Notes: generated by a model not told the origin, from the sequence alone. Shown: positions 8,814-18,296, counted from the stretch's first letter. The stretch is DNA of 64,000 bases from Brevundimonas pondensis (GCF_017487345.1 NZ_CP062006.1:620001-684000); one strand, 5' to 3'. A program made the numbers and translations.

Positions 8814-8910
8814 AGCTTACGCAAACGCGTGCATGGCTCTCAAGGGGCAGAAAACTCGCCACTGCCGGTGCTCAACGTCCGTCTCGGGGCTGCCGCGAAA
8901 ATCTACTTCT

Positions 8911-9079
8911 GGCGGATACCGTTGAAAAAGTTCGGCGACCGCTGAAACGGCGTAAACTACTGGCGGGTCCCCAAACTCCGCCCCAATGAAATTAATCCCT
9001 TAGTTTTCCGCGACGGCGCCAAATCGAGCCGAAAAGGCCGATCACGGCAGGCTCGCGGACTTTTTCAACAGTATCGGCG
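8911..9079. mobile_element. MITE-like element with terminal inverted repeats
   Basis: Terminal inverted repeats at 8915-8940 and 9050-9075 agree at 18 of their outer 20 positions; both begin GATAC and share GTTGAAAAAGT. Each end is flanked by GGCG (8911-8914 and 9076-9079), a likely 4-bp target duplication. The 161-bp interior has no coding capacity, so it would be a non-autonomous element moved by a transposase elsewhere, or an internally deleted IS. The parent family is not identified. Confidence 0.65.
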
Positions 9080-9119
9080 CTCAACGGACGTTCGTCGCGG
9101 TGGCGTTCACGTTACACAA

Positions 9120-9293
9120 ATGAACGCCTTGAACAGAAAGCGGGAACGGGCCGCGCGTTTCAGCAAGGCAGTCCGGCGGATCCACTATGCTCTGGTTGGC
9201 GACGGGTTGTTGCTGGGTCGCGATATGGTGCTGGAGGAGGCCCACGCGGTCTCCCTTACACAAACTCTTACGCAGTTCCGCGGGATGTGTTAG
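9120..9293 (+). CDS. Possible small ORF, unknown function
   Basis: An ATG-initiated frame of 57 codons between the MITE-like element and the tRNA remnant, giving a basic N-terminus (MNALNRKRERAARFSKAVRR). I recognise no domain and there is no clear Shine-Dalgarno sequence. It may be a decayed fragment of an island gene. Confidence 0.25.
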   Translation: MNALNRKRERAARFSKAVRRIHYALVGDGLLLGRDMVLEEAHAVSLTQTLTQFRGMC

Positions 9294-9332
9294 ATTTTCG
9301 TTAGGTATCAACCATTTGATGCTGGTGTGTGT

Positions 9333-9387
9333 GACTTAAAATCTGCCGACTTCGGTCTTGCGGGTTCGACCCCCGCCGCTCGCACCA
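9333..9387 (+). tRNA. 3' remnant of tRNA-Leu(UAA), probable att site
   Basis: From GACTTAAAATC onward the sequence is the 3' part of a tRNA-Leu: 3' side of the anticodon arm with TAA anticodon, a variable arm, a T-arm GCGGG-TTCGACC-CCCGC, the 3' acceptor strand CGCTCGC, discriminator A and CCA (9385-9387). The matching 5' acceptor strand (GCGAGCG), D-arm and 5' anticodon strand are absent; base pairing fails two bases outside the loop. Such a truncation, starting at the anticodon loop, is what a tyrosine integrase leaves at the distal end of an island inserted in a tRNA gene. The intact gene should be at the other island end, to the left of the window. Confidence 0.8.
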
Positions 9388-9395
9388 CGTCTTGA

Positions 9396-9425
9396 ATGGC
9401 CGCTCCTGATGTCAGGAGCGGCCAT
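9396..9425 (+). terminator. Perfect 14-bp hairpin after the tRNA-Leu remnant
   Basis: A perfect inverted repeat (9396-9409 and 9412-9425, loop TG) lies 8 bp after the CCA end. It is probably the original tRNA-Leu terminator that stayed with the 3' fragment. It also lies just beyond the stop of the leftward M14 peptidase gene, so it may work in both directions. The T-run is weak. Confidence 0.6.
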
Positions 9426-9443
9426 GTTCTTGATGGGGACGTC

Positions 9444-12217
9444 TCACTCTTCGGCGCTGATCGCCGGGCCGTAGAAGAGGGCGTTGAACAAAAGGCGGAC
9501 CGAGGACCGGGCCTGGGCGCGGTTGACGACGTCGGGGCCCAGAACAATCAGGCGGCCGTCGCCGTGCGGCAGGTCCAGGACAGCATCGGCGCCCGACAGC
9601 TTCTGCGGACCAATGGCCCAGCCGCTGGAGACTGAAACCTGTTCCGGATAGCGGGCGATGGGCGCGCCTTCGCCGGCATGGCGGAAGCCGGCGTTGCGGT
9701 TGAAGAAGACGTCCATCTGCGCGGGCGCGCCGAAGGCCAGGGGCTGACGGTTGTCGACCTCGGTCTTCAGGATGGCGCCGGGGATGAAGAAGTCGGTCGA
9801 GGCCAGGGGCTTGCCGTCCTCGGTCCGCAGCACGTCCTCGACCTGGGCGCCCATGGCGGCGGCCAGTCGGTGAGCAGAGCCGATGGTGACCACGCTGCCG
9901 CCGCCGCGCACGAAGGCGTCGATCTGGGGCACGGTCTTGTCGGCGGTGATATTGCCCAGCCAGCTGCGATACTCGGCGGGGATGGTCTCGGGCTCGGGCT
10001 GGTCGCGCTGGGCGGTCGCAGACAGGTCCGCCGGGATCATGTCCGAGGCGAAGACCAGGACATCGAAGTCCTTGGCCAGATCGCCCGCGTCCAGACGCTG
10101 CGGATAGACCACCTCGAACGGATACTCGAACTGCTCCAGCATGAAGCGGGTCCAGCCCGAGGCCATCGAGCCGCCGTAGCGGTCGACCAGGCCGACGCGC
10201 ACCGGCTTCAGCGCGATCCTGTCGCCGCCGGGGGCGCGGGCGGCGGCGTGGGCGTTCAGGCCCAGATCGCGCACGGCGGCCTCGACGATGGGACGCGCCG
10301 CGTCGCTGGCCGGGATCCACAGGGCGCCGGGGGCCAGGGTGGCGCGGCCCGCGCGGGTCTCGCCTTCCTGCCAGAAGACCGGCACGCCCGCCTTCAACAG
10401 ACGGTTGGACAGGATGTAGCCGTTGACCGGCGCGTGGTCGATCAGCCAGCCGGCGCGGCCCGAACCGTCGATCTTGCCGGGCGGCGGGGCCATGACGTCG
10501 GCGACGCGCTCGGTCGGAGCCTCGAAGCCGTCGAGGATGCGGTCGAACTTCACGCCCATCTGCAGCGCCAGGGTGTAGCCGGTGGCGTCGTAGGGCAGGG
10601 CGGGCGGGCCGCCCGGATATGCAGGTCGTGGGGGTGATCCTGCGGCTCGAACATGTCCAGGACGTGCGGGCGATAGGCCTGGGCCGTCTTCACCACATAG
10701 GAGCCGGCCGGATAGGTCGTGCCGCCGACGGTGAAGGCGCGCGTGGCGCGATCCACGTCCACGCCCGTCTTGATCAGGCTGTTGAGGAAGGCGACGGCGT
10801 TGGGCAGGTCGGCCTGATCCGCCGGGATGACATAGCCGCGCGGATCGCGGCGGGCCGGATCGCGCAGCACCTTGTCATAGAGGGCCGGATCGACGCCGCG
10901 ACGGCCGTTGGCGTTCTCGCCCGCCGCCTCGACCAGGGCCTCGACGCCGGTCGGCGTGATGCGCCAGGTGTCGGTGTTGCCCTTGTCGATGGCGTTCTGG
11001 CCCATGCGCCAGATGTTGAACAGCAGCCGGTCCTTGTTGCGCGAGGCGTAGTTCAGCACGGCGCGGTTGATCGACTGCGAGTACTCGATCGACTGGGCGA
11101 AATGCCAGGTCTGGGGCGCGACCGGCATGGGCAGGTCGTTGCGGGCCAGCTGGTTCTGCGGGATCAGGCTGATCTGGCTCGGCGTCGGATGGCCGGTGAT
11201 CTCGGTCAGCAGGCCGACCGCATTGTGGAAGTAGGTGATGGAGCGCTCCATCCCGTTGTTCCAGGTCGAGTAGCTGGCGCCGCTGCGCATGGTCGAGCCG
11301 GGCTTGCCCTCTTCGATCAGGCGGCTGTGCATGGCCGCGCCGACTTCCGACAACGTGCCCATGACCAGCGGGTCGTAGTTGTAGTTAAACGGATCGCGGA
11401 AGGGCGGCATGAAGACCACCGTCCCGGCGGGCGCCGTCTGGTGGTGGTTGTAGATGATCTGCGGGAACCACTCGCGGAAGAACTGCCGGTTGACGTTGGT
11501 CGTCTCGGCCATGGCCGACAGGTAGTAGTCGCGGTTGTTATCGTGGCCGACGTACTTTTGATAAAGCACGGGGATCGAGGCGAACTCGCGCTTCAGCGGG
11601 TCCTGGTTGCGCATGTACCAGTTGGAGACCAGCTCCATCCCGTCCGGGTTCAGCGGCGCGAACAGGATGATGGTGTCGTTCAGCACGCGCAGGGCCTCGG
11701 CGTCTTCCGCCGTCAGCCATTCGTGCACGGCGGCGATCAGGGCCTGGGGCGGGACGGTTTCGGTCGAGTGCAGGCCGCCGTCGATCCAGACCACGGCCTT
11801 GCCCTCGGCGGACATGGCGCGGGCCTCTTCCTCGGTCACGCCCTCGGCCTTGGCCAGGCGACGCGCGATCTCCTGATAGCGATCCAGGTTGGCCAGGTTC
11901 TGCGGCGTCGAGACGATGGCGATATACTGGGTGCGGCCTTCCGAGGACTTGCCGATCTCGACCAGCTTCATCCGGTCCGACTGACCGGCCAGGGTCTTCA
12001 GATAGGCTTCCCACTGGGTGTAGTTGACCAGGTGGTAATCGGCGCCGACCGCGTGGCCGAAGGCTTCCTGCGGCGAGGTGATGCGCGAGGCCTGTGCGTG
12101 GGCCGTGACGGTGGCGGGCTGGACGAGCGCGGCGTCATAGGCCAGGGCGCTGGTCGCTGTCAGCAGCAGACCGGTCAGGCCGAGACCGGCGGCGAAGAGG
12201 GTGGTTGCACGGCTCAT
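9444..12217 (-). pseudogene. M14-family zinc carboxypeptidase, frameshifted
   Basis: A secreted metallocarboxypeptidase of about 924 aa if restored. The first part (12217 to about 10620) begins with a signal peptide (cleavage near ALAYDA) and contains the zinc and catalytic residues of the family: HSTE (His150, Glu153), NHHQ (His258/259) and the catalytic Glu in LLTEITGH (Glu339). At about 10619-10622 the frame is lost: the minus strand reads CTGCATATCC where CTGCA(G)TATCC would continue the protein as YPGGPPALPYDATGY. From there the second frame runs on as MGVKFDRIL... to 9444, with a glutamine-amidotransferase-like C-terminal segment (SVVTIGSAHRLA). The total length is one base short of a multiple of three. 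This is either a recent inactivation or a sequencing error. Confidence 0.85.
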
Positions 12218-12529
12218 GCGAACTCCTTGAACACGCTGTTCGTCCCGTCCGGGCGGGCGGGCCGTGGAAAAGGCGTTTCGGAAATTTGCAAAGCCGTTGC
12301 GTCCCCCTCTGGACAGGCATCGGTCAGCGCCCCTGTCCGTCCGCGAACGGACGGCCCTCTTCCCGATTCAACCCCTATGAGGGGGGGCGAATTCGGTCAA
12401 GCTGGACGCAGGCCGCCGGTAGTCACGACAGCTTGAGCATTTAGGACGAGCCAAAGGATGGAGTCGTCTTGGCTCCGTCATGTCCGGGGGCTAGTCACGC
12501 AGGGCTTCTTCGTCGTTCCTGGTGCCTTC
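12218..12529. promoter_or_regulatory. Divergent intergenic region, peptidase / phosphatase
   Basis: About 310 bp between two outward-facing genes for secreted hydrolases. It must carry both promoters. A TTTGCAAAG motif near 12284 resembles a half-site of the maltose-cluster operator, but single copies are expected by chance. Nothing else was recognised. Confidence 0.35.
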
Positions 12530-14233
12530 ATGATCTTTCGCCGTGTTCTCGCCTCAGCGCTGGCCAGCGCGCTCATGTCCGGAGCCGCTCTTCCGGCTCT
12601 GGCTCTGCAGGCGGGGCCGTCCGTCACGACGGGTCCGGGGACGAACGGTCGCGCAACACCGCCGCTGGTCGTGACCATCGTGGTCGATCAGTTCAGCGCC
12701 AACCTGTTCAACCAGTATCGCAGCCGGTTCACCGGGGGTCTGCGGACCCTGGCCGATCAGGGCATGGTGCACGTCAACGGCTATCAGACCCACGGCCTGA
12801 CCGAGACCTGCCCCGGCCACTCCACCGTCCTGACCGGGATGCATCCGGCCGAGACCGGCATTCCCGCCAACGACTGGGTCGATCCGGCCACGGGCAAGGA
12901 AGTCTATTGCCTGGCCGCGCCGCAGAACACGCTGGCGCACGGCGAGAACACCGACAACGGCCCGGTGGGGCCCGACCAGCTGATGGTCTCGACCCTGGCC
13001 GACTGGTTGAAGGAACAGAGCCCGCAGAGCCGCATCTTCGCCGTGTCGGGCAAGGATCGCGGCGCGATCAACCTGAACGGCCACAAGGGCGACGGGGCCT
13101 ACTGGTTCACCGACGGATTCGGCCTGACCACCTATGTCGAGCCGGGACAGAGCGCCGAGGCGCGGCTGGCGCCGGTGGCGGCCTTCAACACCCGCTTCCG
13201 CGCCATGAGCGCCAATCCCGCGCCCTACTGGACGGGCGCTTTCGGCGACTGTCAGGGGCTGGACGGCGACTGGACCATTCGCGGCCAGACCTTCCGCGCG
13301 GCCGTGCCGCCGGCCAACCCGGTGTTCGACACCTCGCCAGCGCTCGACGAGGCGACCCTGGTGGCGGCCGCCGACCTGCTGCAGACGCAGCAGCTGGGCC
13401 GTCGCGGGATCACTGACATGCTGGGCGTCAGCCTGTCGGCCACCGATCGCATCGGCCACAGCTTTGGCACGCAGGGGCCGGAAATGTGCGAGCAGATGCA
13501 CCGTCTGGACGCGGCGCTCGGGCTGTTCCTGAACAGGCTGCCCGAAGGGGCGCTGGTGGTTCTGACGGCCGACCACGGCGGTTCGGACTTTGTCGAACGC
13601 CTGCATGACCATGGCTATCCGCACGCGCATCGCGCCGATCTGGAGCTAGTGGCGCGGGTCAATCAGGCGCTGAAGGCGCGCTTCAACCTGGAGGTCAATC
13701 CGCTGCAGCAGGGCGGCAGCGGCCTGATGGTGGCCGGTCGTGGCGGGGTGGCGCTGCCCGATCCGCTGCGGACCGAGGTCGCGAACGCGGCGGTCGAGAT
13801 GTTGAAGGCCAATCCCGAGATCGCCTTCGTCGCCACGCGCGACGAGGTGCTGACGGACGCGATCCCCGCCTCGAACAATCCCGACATGTTGACCTTGCGC
13901 GAACGCGCGCGCTTGAGCGCCGTGGCGGGACGGTCGCCGGATATCCTGATCTTCTACGCCCAGAACGTGGTGCCGGGCGGCGGCGTCGGCCGCGCCATCA
14001 GCGGCCACGGCACGCCTTTCGACTATGACCGTCGCGTGCCGATCATCTTCTGGACCAAGGGCGCCGAAGGCCAGAGCCCGAATCCGGGACAGGAGCGCTT
14101 CTTGCCGATCCGCACCGTCGACATCGCCCCGACCCTGGCCCACGTCATGGGCGTGAGCGCGCCGGAGGTCGAAGGTCGTTGCATTGACCTGCCTGGCTTC
14201 GCGGCGGGGCGCTGTGAGACGCAAAAGCCGTAA
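12530..14233 (+). CDS. Secreted alkaline phosphatase family protein (PafA type)
   Basis: A phosphomonoesterase/phosphodiesterase of the alkaline-phosphatase superfamily, acting in the periplasm. The 567-aa product has a signal peptide (MIFRRVLASALASALMSG, to about residue 26). Metal- and phosphate-site residues are in family order: Asp53 in VVDQF, the catalytic Thr93 in TETCPGHST, ATDRIGHSFG (Asp and His), TADHGG (Asp-His), and a late SGHGTPFDYD (His). I chose the ATG at 12530 because it directly precedes the signal peptide; the frame is open to 12458. A strong terminator follows. The substrate is not predictable. Confidence 0.85.
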   Translation: MIFRRVLASALASALMSGAALPALALQAGPSVTTGPGTNGRATPPLVVTIVVDQFSANLFNQYRSRFTGGLRTLADQGMVHVNGYQTHGLTETCPGHSTVLTGMHPAETGIPANDWVDPATGKEVYCLAAPQNTLAHGENTDNGPVGPDQLMVSTLADWLKEQSPQSRIFAVSGKDRGAINLNGHKGDGAYWFTDGFGLTTYVEPGQSAEARLAPVAAFNTRFRAMSANPAPYWTGAFGDCQGLDGDWTIRGQTFRAAVPPANPVFDTSPALDEATLVAAADLLQTQQLGRRGITDMLGVSLSATDRIGHSFGTQGPEMCEQMHRLDAALGLFLNRLPEGALVVLTADHGGSDFVERLHDHGYPHAHRADLELVARVNQALKARFNLEVNPLQQGGSGLMVAGRGGVALPDPLRTEVANAAVEMLKANPEIAFVATRDEVLTDAIPASNNPDMLTLRERARLSAVAGRSPDILIFYAQNVVPGGGVGRAISGHGTPFDYDRRVPIIFWTKGAEGQSPNPGQERFLPIRTVDIAPTLAHVMGVSAPEVEGRCIDLPGFAAGRCETQKP

Positions 14234-14268
14234 CGTCGTGTTTCAGGGCTCATAAACTCGTGTTTCGG

Positions 14269-14300
14269 GCCGGGGGCGTGGTCTTACGCCCCCGGCTTTT
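14269..14300 (+). terminator. Rho-independent terminator
   Basis: An 11-bp stem (GCCGGGGGCGT with ACGCCCCCGGC) and a 6-base loop, followed by TTTT, ending the phosphatase transcript. Confidence 0.85.
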
Positions 14301-14367
14301 CATTGGCACAAGGGATCAAGGCCTCTGAGGGGAGGCCGTGGCCGTCAGAGCCGCTTGAGGAAACACC

Positions 14368-15822
14368 ATGAACAGAGCCCGCCGCGCGCGCATCGTTGCG
14401 ACCCTTGGACCCGCGAGCCGCTCGCCCGCGACCGTCAAGGCGCTGGCCCAGGCCGGGGTGGACGTCTTCCGCCTGAACTTCAGCCACGGCTCGCACGAGG
14501 ATCACGCCGCCGCCCTGAAGGCCGTGCGCGGCGCCGAGATGGCGCTGAAGCGTCCGCTCGGCGTGCTGGCCGACCTGCAGGGGCCGAAGCTGCGGCTGGG
14601 CCGATTCGCTGACGTCGAGATCGCCATCAAGCCGGGGCACCGGATGCGCTTCGACCTGAACCCGGAACTCGGCGACGAGACGCGGGTGCAGATGCCGCAC
14701 CCGGAAATCTTCAAGGCCCTGCGCACCGGGATGCTGCTGCTGATCGACGACGGGCGCATCCGCCTGCGGGTCGGCGAGCGCACCGACGAATGGGCCGACG
14801 TGACGGTCGAGAGCGGCTCGAAGTTGTCGGACCGCAAAGGCGTGGCCGTGCCCGAGGCCGTCATCCCGGTTTCCGCCCTGACCCCCAAGGATCGCGAGGA
14901 TCTGGCCTTCGCCCTGCGTCTCGGCGTCGACTGGGTGGCCCTCAGCTTCGTGCAGAAGGCCGAGGACATGGCCGAGCTTAAGCGGATCGTGAACGGTCAG
15001 GCCGCCTGTCTGGCCAAGATCGAGAAGCCCCAGGCCCTGAACGACCTCGAGAGCATCCTCGACTACTGCGACGGCGTCATGGTCGCGCGCGGCGACCTCG
15101 GCGTCGAGATGGACCCCGAAGAAGTGCCGGTGGCCCAGAAGAAGATCCTGCGCGCCGCCCGCCAGCGTGGCGTTCCGGCCATCGTGGCGACCCAGATGCT
15201 GGAGTCGATGACCAGCTCGCCCGCCCCGACGCGGGCCGAGGCCTCGGACGTGGCAAACGCCGTCTATGAGGGCGCGGACGCCCTGATGCTGTCGGCCGAG
15301 ACGGCCTCGGGGGATTATCCGCTGGAAGCCGTGCAAATCATGAACCGCATCATGGAACGGGTGGAACAGGACCCCCTGTGGCCCGGCCTGATGGACGCCG
15401 AGCACGCGGGCATGGACATCCACGACGTCGACGCCCTGGTGGCGGCGGCGAGGAAGGCGGCCGAGGCGGCCTCGACCGCCTGCATGGTGGTGTTCACGAC
15501 CCTGGGCGGGACGGCGCGACGGATGTCGCGCGAACGGCCGCTTCAACCTGTTTTGGCCCTGACGCCCAAGCCCGAGACGGCGCGACGTCTGGCCCTGGTC
15601 TGGGGGCTGGAGCCGCGTCTGGGCGACCAGCCGACCTCGCTGGAGGGCCTGACCGATGATGCGGTCGAGAGCGCCATGATCTATGGTCTGGCCGAGGCCG
15701 GGCAACGCATCCTGATCCTGGCCGGAACGCCTTTCGGCGCGCCGGGGGCCGCGAATCTGTTGCGTCTGGCCCATGCTCCGGCCCATGTTCCCGAAAGGGC
15801 GAAGCGCGCCCGGAAGACCTGA
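14368..15822 (+). CDS. pyk: Pyruvate kinase
   Basis: Converts phosphoenolpyruvate and ADP to pyruvate and ATP, the last step of glycolysis/Entner-Doudoroff. The 484-aa length is normal. Visible motifs: RIVATLGPAS at the N-terminus, FRLNFSHG, the active-site region ACLAKIEKPQALNDL, MVARGDLGVEM, VATQMLESM, ADALMLSAETASG. The C-terminal allosteric domain is present but diverged. It is followed after 9 bp by a DNA methyltransferase gene, which may be cotranscribed. Confidence 0.96.
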   Translation: MNRARRARIVATLGPASRSPATVKALAQAGVDVFRLNFSHGSHEDHAAALKAVRGAEMALKRPLGVLADLQGPKLRLGRFADVEIAIKPGHRMRFDLNPELGDETRVQMPHPEIFKALRTGMLLLIDDGRIRLRVGERTDEWADVTVESGSKLSDRKGVAVPEAVIPVSALTPKDREDLAFALRLGVDWVALSFVQKAEDMAELKRIVNGQAACLAKIEKPQALNDLESILDYCDGVMVARGDLGVEMDPEEVPVAQKKILRAARQRGVPAIVATQMLESMTSSPAPTRAEASDVANAVYEGADALMLSAETASGDYPLEAVQIMNRIMERVEQDPLWPGLMDAEHAGMDIHDVDALVAAARKAAEAASTACMVVFTTLGGTARRMSRERPLQPVLALTPKPETARRLALVWGLEPRLGDQPTSLEGLTDDAVESAMIYGLAEAGQRILILAGTPFGAPGAANLLRLAHAPAHVPERAKRARKT

Positions 15823-15831
15823 CGGGACGGA

Positions 15832-16872
15832 ATGATCAAGTACATCGGCTCAAAGCGCGCGCTTCTGGGCCATGTCACGGGTGCGGTGCGCGCCGCCCTG
15901 CCGGACGGCGGGACGGTGTGCGACCTGTTTTCCGGCTCGGCCCGCGTGGGTCATGCGCTGAAGCGGCAGGGGTTCCGGGTCTGGTCGAACGACCACAACG
16001 CCTATGCCCACACCCTCGCCACGGCCTATGTCCAGGCTGACCGTGAACGCTGGGCGACGCAGGCGGAAGGCATCCTGAGCGAGCTGCGGACGGTGACGCC
16101 CGAGGCCGGCTGGTTCACCAAGGCCTTCTGCGAAGACGCCCGCTTCTTCCATCCCGACAACGGCGCCCGCATCGACGCCATGCGCACCCGCATCGAGGCC
16201 ATGGGGCTGGAGCCGGAACTGAAGGCCGTAGTCCTGGTCGCCCTGATGGAGGCGGCGGACCGGGTGGACTCCACCGCCGGTCTGCAGATGGCCTATATGA
16301 AGCAGTGGGCGCCGCGGGCGCTGAAGCCGCTGGAGCTGCGGTTGCCGGACCTGCTGCCGGGCGTGGCGGCGGGGGCTTGCCGGGCGACGCAGGGCGACGC
16401 GGTCGAGATCGCCGATCAGGTCGAGGCGGACCTCGTTTACCTGGACCCGCCCTATAACCAGCACTCCTATCTGGCCAACTACCACTGCTGGGAAAGCCTG
16501 GTGCTGTGGGACAAGCCCGAGACCTATGGCGTGGCCAACAAGCGGGTGGACGTGAGGACTCGCAAGAGCCCGTTCAACAGCCGCCCCGGCATCGGCCCGG
16601 CCCTGCAATCCGTGGTCGAGCGGCTGAAGACGTCTAACCTGATCGTCAGCTTCAACGACGAAGGCTATCTGAGCCGCGATGACCTGACGGCCATGCTGTC
16701 GGCGCGCGGCCATGTGCAGGTGGTCGAGATTCCGCGCCCCCGCTACGTCGGCGCCCGTATCGGCATCCATAATCTGAAGGGTGAAAAGGTCGGGGCGGTC
16801 GGCCGCCTGCGCAATGTCGAGCACCTGTTCGTCGTGACCGAAAAGCCACTGAGCCTGCCGGTCGCCGCCTGA
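15832..16872 (+). CDS. D12-class N6-adenine DNA methyltransferase (orphan)
   Basis: A SAM-dependent methyltransferase of the Dam/D12 group. MIKYIGSKRALL at the N-terminus is the typical start of the family, CDLFSGSARVG (residues 30-40) is the SAM-binding motif, and LVYLDPPYNQHSY carries the catalytic DPPY (205-208). At 346 aa it is somewhat longer than Dam. No restriction gene is nearby, and the gene follows pyk in core-like DNA, so it is an orphan methylase. It is a different class from CcrM, the cell-cycle methylase of Caulobacterales. Target sequence unknown. Confidence 0.87.
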   Translation: MIKYIGSKRALLGHVTGAVRAALPDGGTVCDLFSGSARVGHALKRQGFRVWSNDHNAYAHTLATAYVQADRERWATQAEGILSELRTVTPEAGWFTKAFCEDARFFHPDNGARIDAMRTRIEAMGLEPELKAVVLVALMEAADRVDSTAGLQMAYMKQWAPRALKPLELRLPDLLPGVAAGACRATQGDAVEIADQVEADLVYLDPPYNQHSYLANYHCWESLVLWDKPETYGVANKRVDVRTRKSPFNSRPGIGPALQSVVERLKTSNLIVSFNDEGYLSRDDLTAMLSARGHVQVVEIPRPRYVGARIGIHNLKGEKVGAVGRLRNVEHLFVVTEKPLSLPVAA

Positions 16873-16909
16873 CGCGGAACCAAGACGCGGGGATGCGGTT
16901 ACAGGCGGC

Positions 16910-17059
16910 ATGAGTGCCTCGACTGATCGTACGCCTGACAAGTCTTCCGCATCCCGTCGCCGGTCGCCGAACGGACTGCCGAACTGGTTGTTTATCGTGC
17001 TGGTCGCGGCGGTGGTCGTGATCCTGGGCCTGCTGGTCGCGGGCGCGACGGGCGGCTAG
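16910..17059 (+). CDS. Small single-pass membrane protein
   Basis: A 49-aa frame from the ATG at 16910. A polar, basic N-terminus ([18 protein letters not shown]) is followed by one hydrophobic helix ([19 protein letters not shown]) and a short tail. Composition and topology look like a real small membrane protein, not a chance frame. It ends 4 bp inside the convergent rnhB gene. No function can be assigned. Confidence 0.55.
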   Translation: MSASTDRTPDKSSASRRRSPNGLPNWLFIVLVAAVVVILGLLVAGATGG

Positions 17060-17706
17060 GCGATTTCCAGCAGGGCCTTGATCGGGGCCCAGCTGCGACG
17101 GTGCGCGGGGCAGGGGCCGAGGGTGTTCAGCGCGGTCTGGTGGATGGGGGCGTTGTAGCCCTTGTGGCGGGCGAAGCCGTAGCCGGGATAGACGGCGTCC
17201 ATCTCGATCATCAACCGATCACGCGCCGTCTTGGCCAGGATGGAGGCCGCGGCGATGGACAGGGAACGGCTGTCGCCCTTGACCACGGGGGTCACCGCGC
17301 AGGGCAGTTTGAAGCGGTAGTTGCCGTCCACCAGGGCGTGAACCGGCGGATGGGCCAGGGCCTCGACCGCGCGGCGCATGGCCAGGCCGGTGGCGTGCAG
17401 GATGTTCAGTTCATCGATCTCCTCGACCGAGGCGAAGCCGACGCCCCAGGCCAGGGCGCGCGCCTTGATCTCGGGCTCCAGCGCGGCGCGGCGCTTTTCG
17501 GTCAGGGCCTTGGAGTCGTCGATGCCCGGCGGCAGGTCGTCGGGGTTCAGGATCACCGCCGCCGCCGACACCGGCCCCGCCCAGGGCCCGCGCCCCGCTT
17601 CGTCCACGCCGCAGACATGGCCGTTCCAGGTCGCGCGCGCCTCAAGCTCCAGCATCAGGGTGGGGAAGGGGCGGTCAGATTTGGCGGAGGCTTTGGACGC
17701 AGTCAT
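17056..17706 (-). CDS. rnhB: Ribonuclease HII
   Basis: Cleaves the RNA strand of RNA-DNA hybrids and starts removal of single ribonucleotides from DNA. The 216-aa protein has the type II signature [14 protein letters not shown] (Asp35-Glu36 catalytic), then [11 protein letters not shown] and a late ALVDGNYRF with the third acidic residue. The C-terminal [16 protein letters not shown] and [10 protein letters not shown] blocks are also typical. Confidence 0.95.
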   Translation of the reverse strand: MTASKASAKSDRPFPTLMLELEARATWNGHVCGVDEAGRGPWAGPVSAAAVILNPDDLPPGIDDSKALTEKRRAALEPEIKARALAWGVGFASVEEIDELNILHATGLAMRRAVEALAHPPVHALVDGNYRFKLPCAVTPVVKGDSRSLSIAAASILAKTARDRLMIEMDAVYPGYGFARHKGYNAPIHQTALNTLGPCPAHRRSWAPIKALLEIA

Positions 17707-17831
17707 CGCGCGTCAGTGCCATGAACCAGCGCAGGGCGGAAGCAGCCCGGTCGCCTGATAGTGTCGTTTGGCGGGAAGCGGGCGGTTTGAAGGGCTGCTA
17801 AGGGTGGGAAGCGGACGGAATGTTGGATCGT

Positions 17832-18209
17832 TTAGCGACTGGGGCGATCAGGCTTTTCTACAAAGCTCCATCCGACGGTTCGGCCCTCTGCATTAAGGTA
17901 CACATCCACAAGATCGCCATTCGTTGGCGTGCGTTGCATGTGCGCACACGGATTATCGACGGACACATAGAAGATCACTTCGACGGGCTCCGATGGTAAC
18001 TGACCCATCCGAAGCGCACGTGGTTGCACGAGCGCCGCGCGGCGCGTCGATGTCTCAAGAGCGCCGTCATCGGGGATGATCCCGATCACCTCACCGTGGA
18101 ACCGCGTCGAGAACTCTGATGGCGGGATAAAAATCGGCGGGTCACAATAGACCGCTTGAAAATCTGACGTCTGCGCCACCAAGACAATCAAAGCTGCTGC
18201 TATCGACAC
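17832..18209 (-). CDS. Hypothetical secreted protein
   Basis: A 125-aa product with a short hydrophobic N-terminus (MSIAAALIVLVAQ) that looks like an export signal. The rest is polar, with two cysteines (YCDPP, NPCAH), and I recognise no domain. I chose the GTG at 18209 because AAGGTGG lies 5 nt upstream; another GTG at 18218 would sit on that site. Codon use is less biased than in the neighbours, which could mean a recent arrival. Confidence 0.5.
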   Translation of the reverse strand: MSIAAALIVLVAQTSDFQAVYCDPPIFIPPSEFSTRFHGEVIGIIPDDGALETSTRRAALVQPRALRMGQLPSEPVEVIFYVSVDNPCAHMQRTPTNGDLVDVYLNAEGRTVGWSFVEKPDRPSR

Positions 18210-18296
18210 TGCATCCACCTTCTACGGGGCCACAGGCTACATCCTCTCCGAAGGACTGCAACGGGTCGTAGGCGGACAATTGCAAGTGTCCTGAAG

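Noticed and set aside
9308..9547. Minus-strand frame reading through the tRNA-Leu fragment
   Set aside because: It yields a GVEPARP-type peptide, a well-known artefact of translating tRNA genes backwards.
12279..12300. TTTGCAAAG as a further maltose operator
   Set aside because: Only one half-site, no second TTTGCA at 10-12 bp, and the neighbouring genes are not carbohydrate genes.
10619..12436. Long open frame antisense to the M14 peptidase
   Set aside because: It mirrors a gene with signal peptide and catalytic motifs; its translation is Gly/Arg/His/Val-rich low complexity, typical of antisense frames in GC-rich codons.
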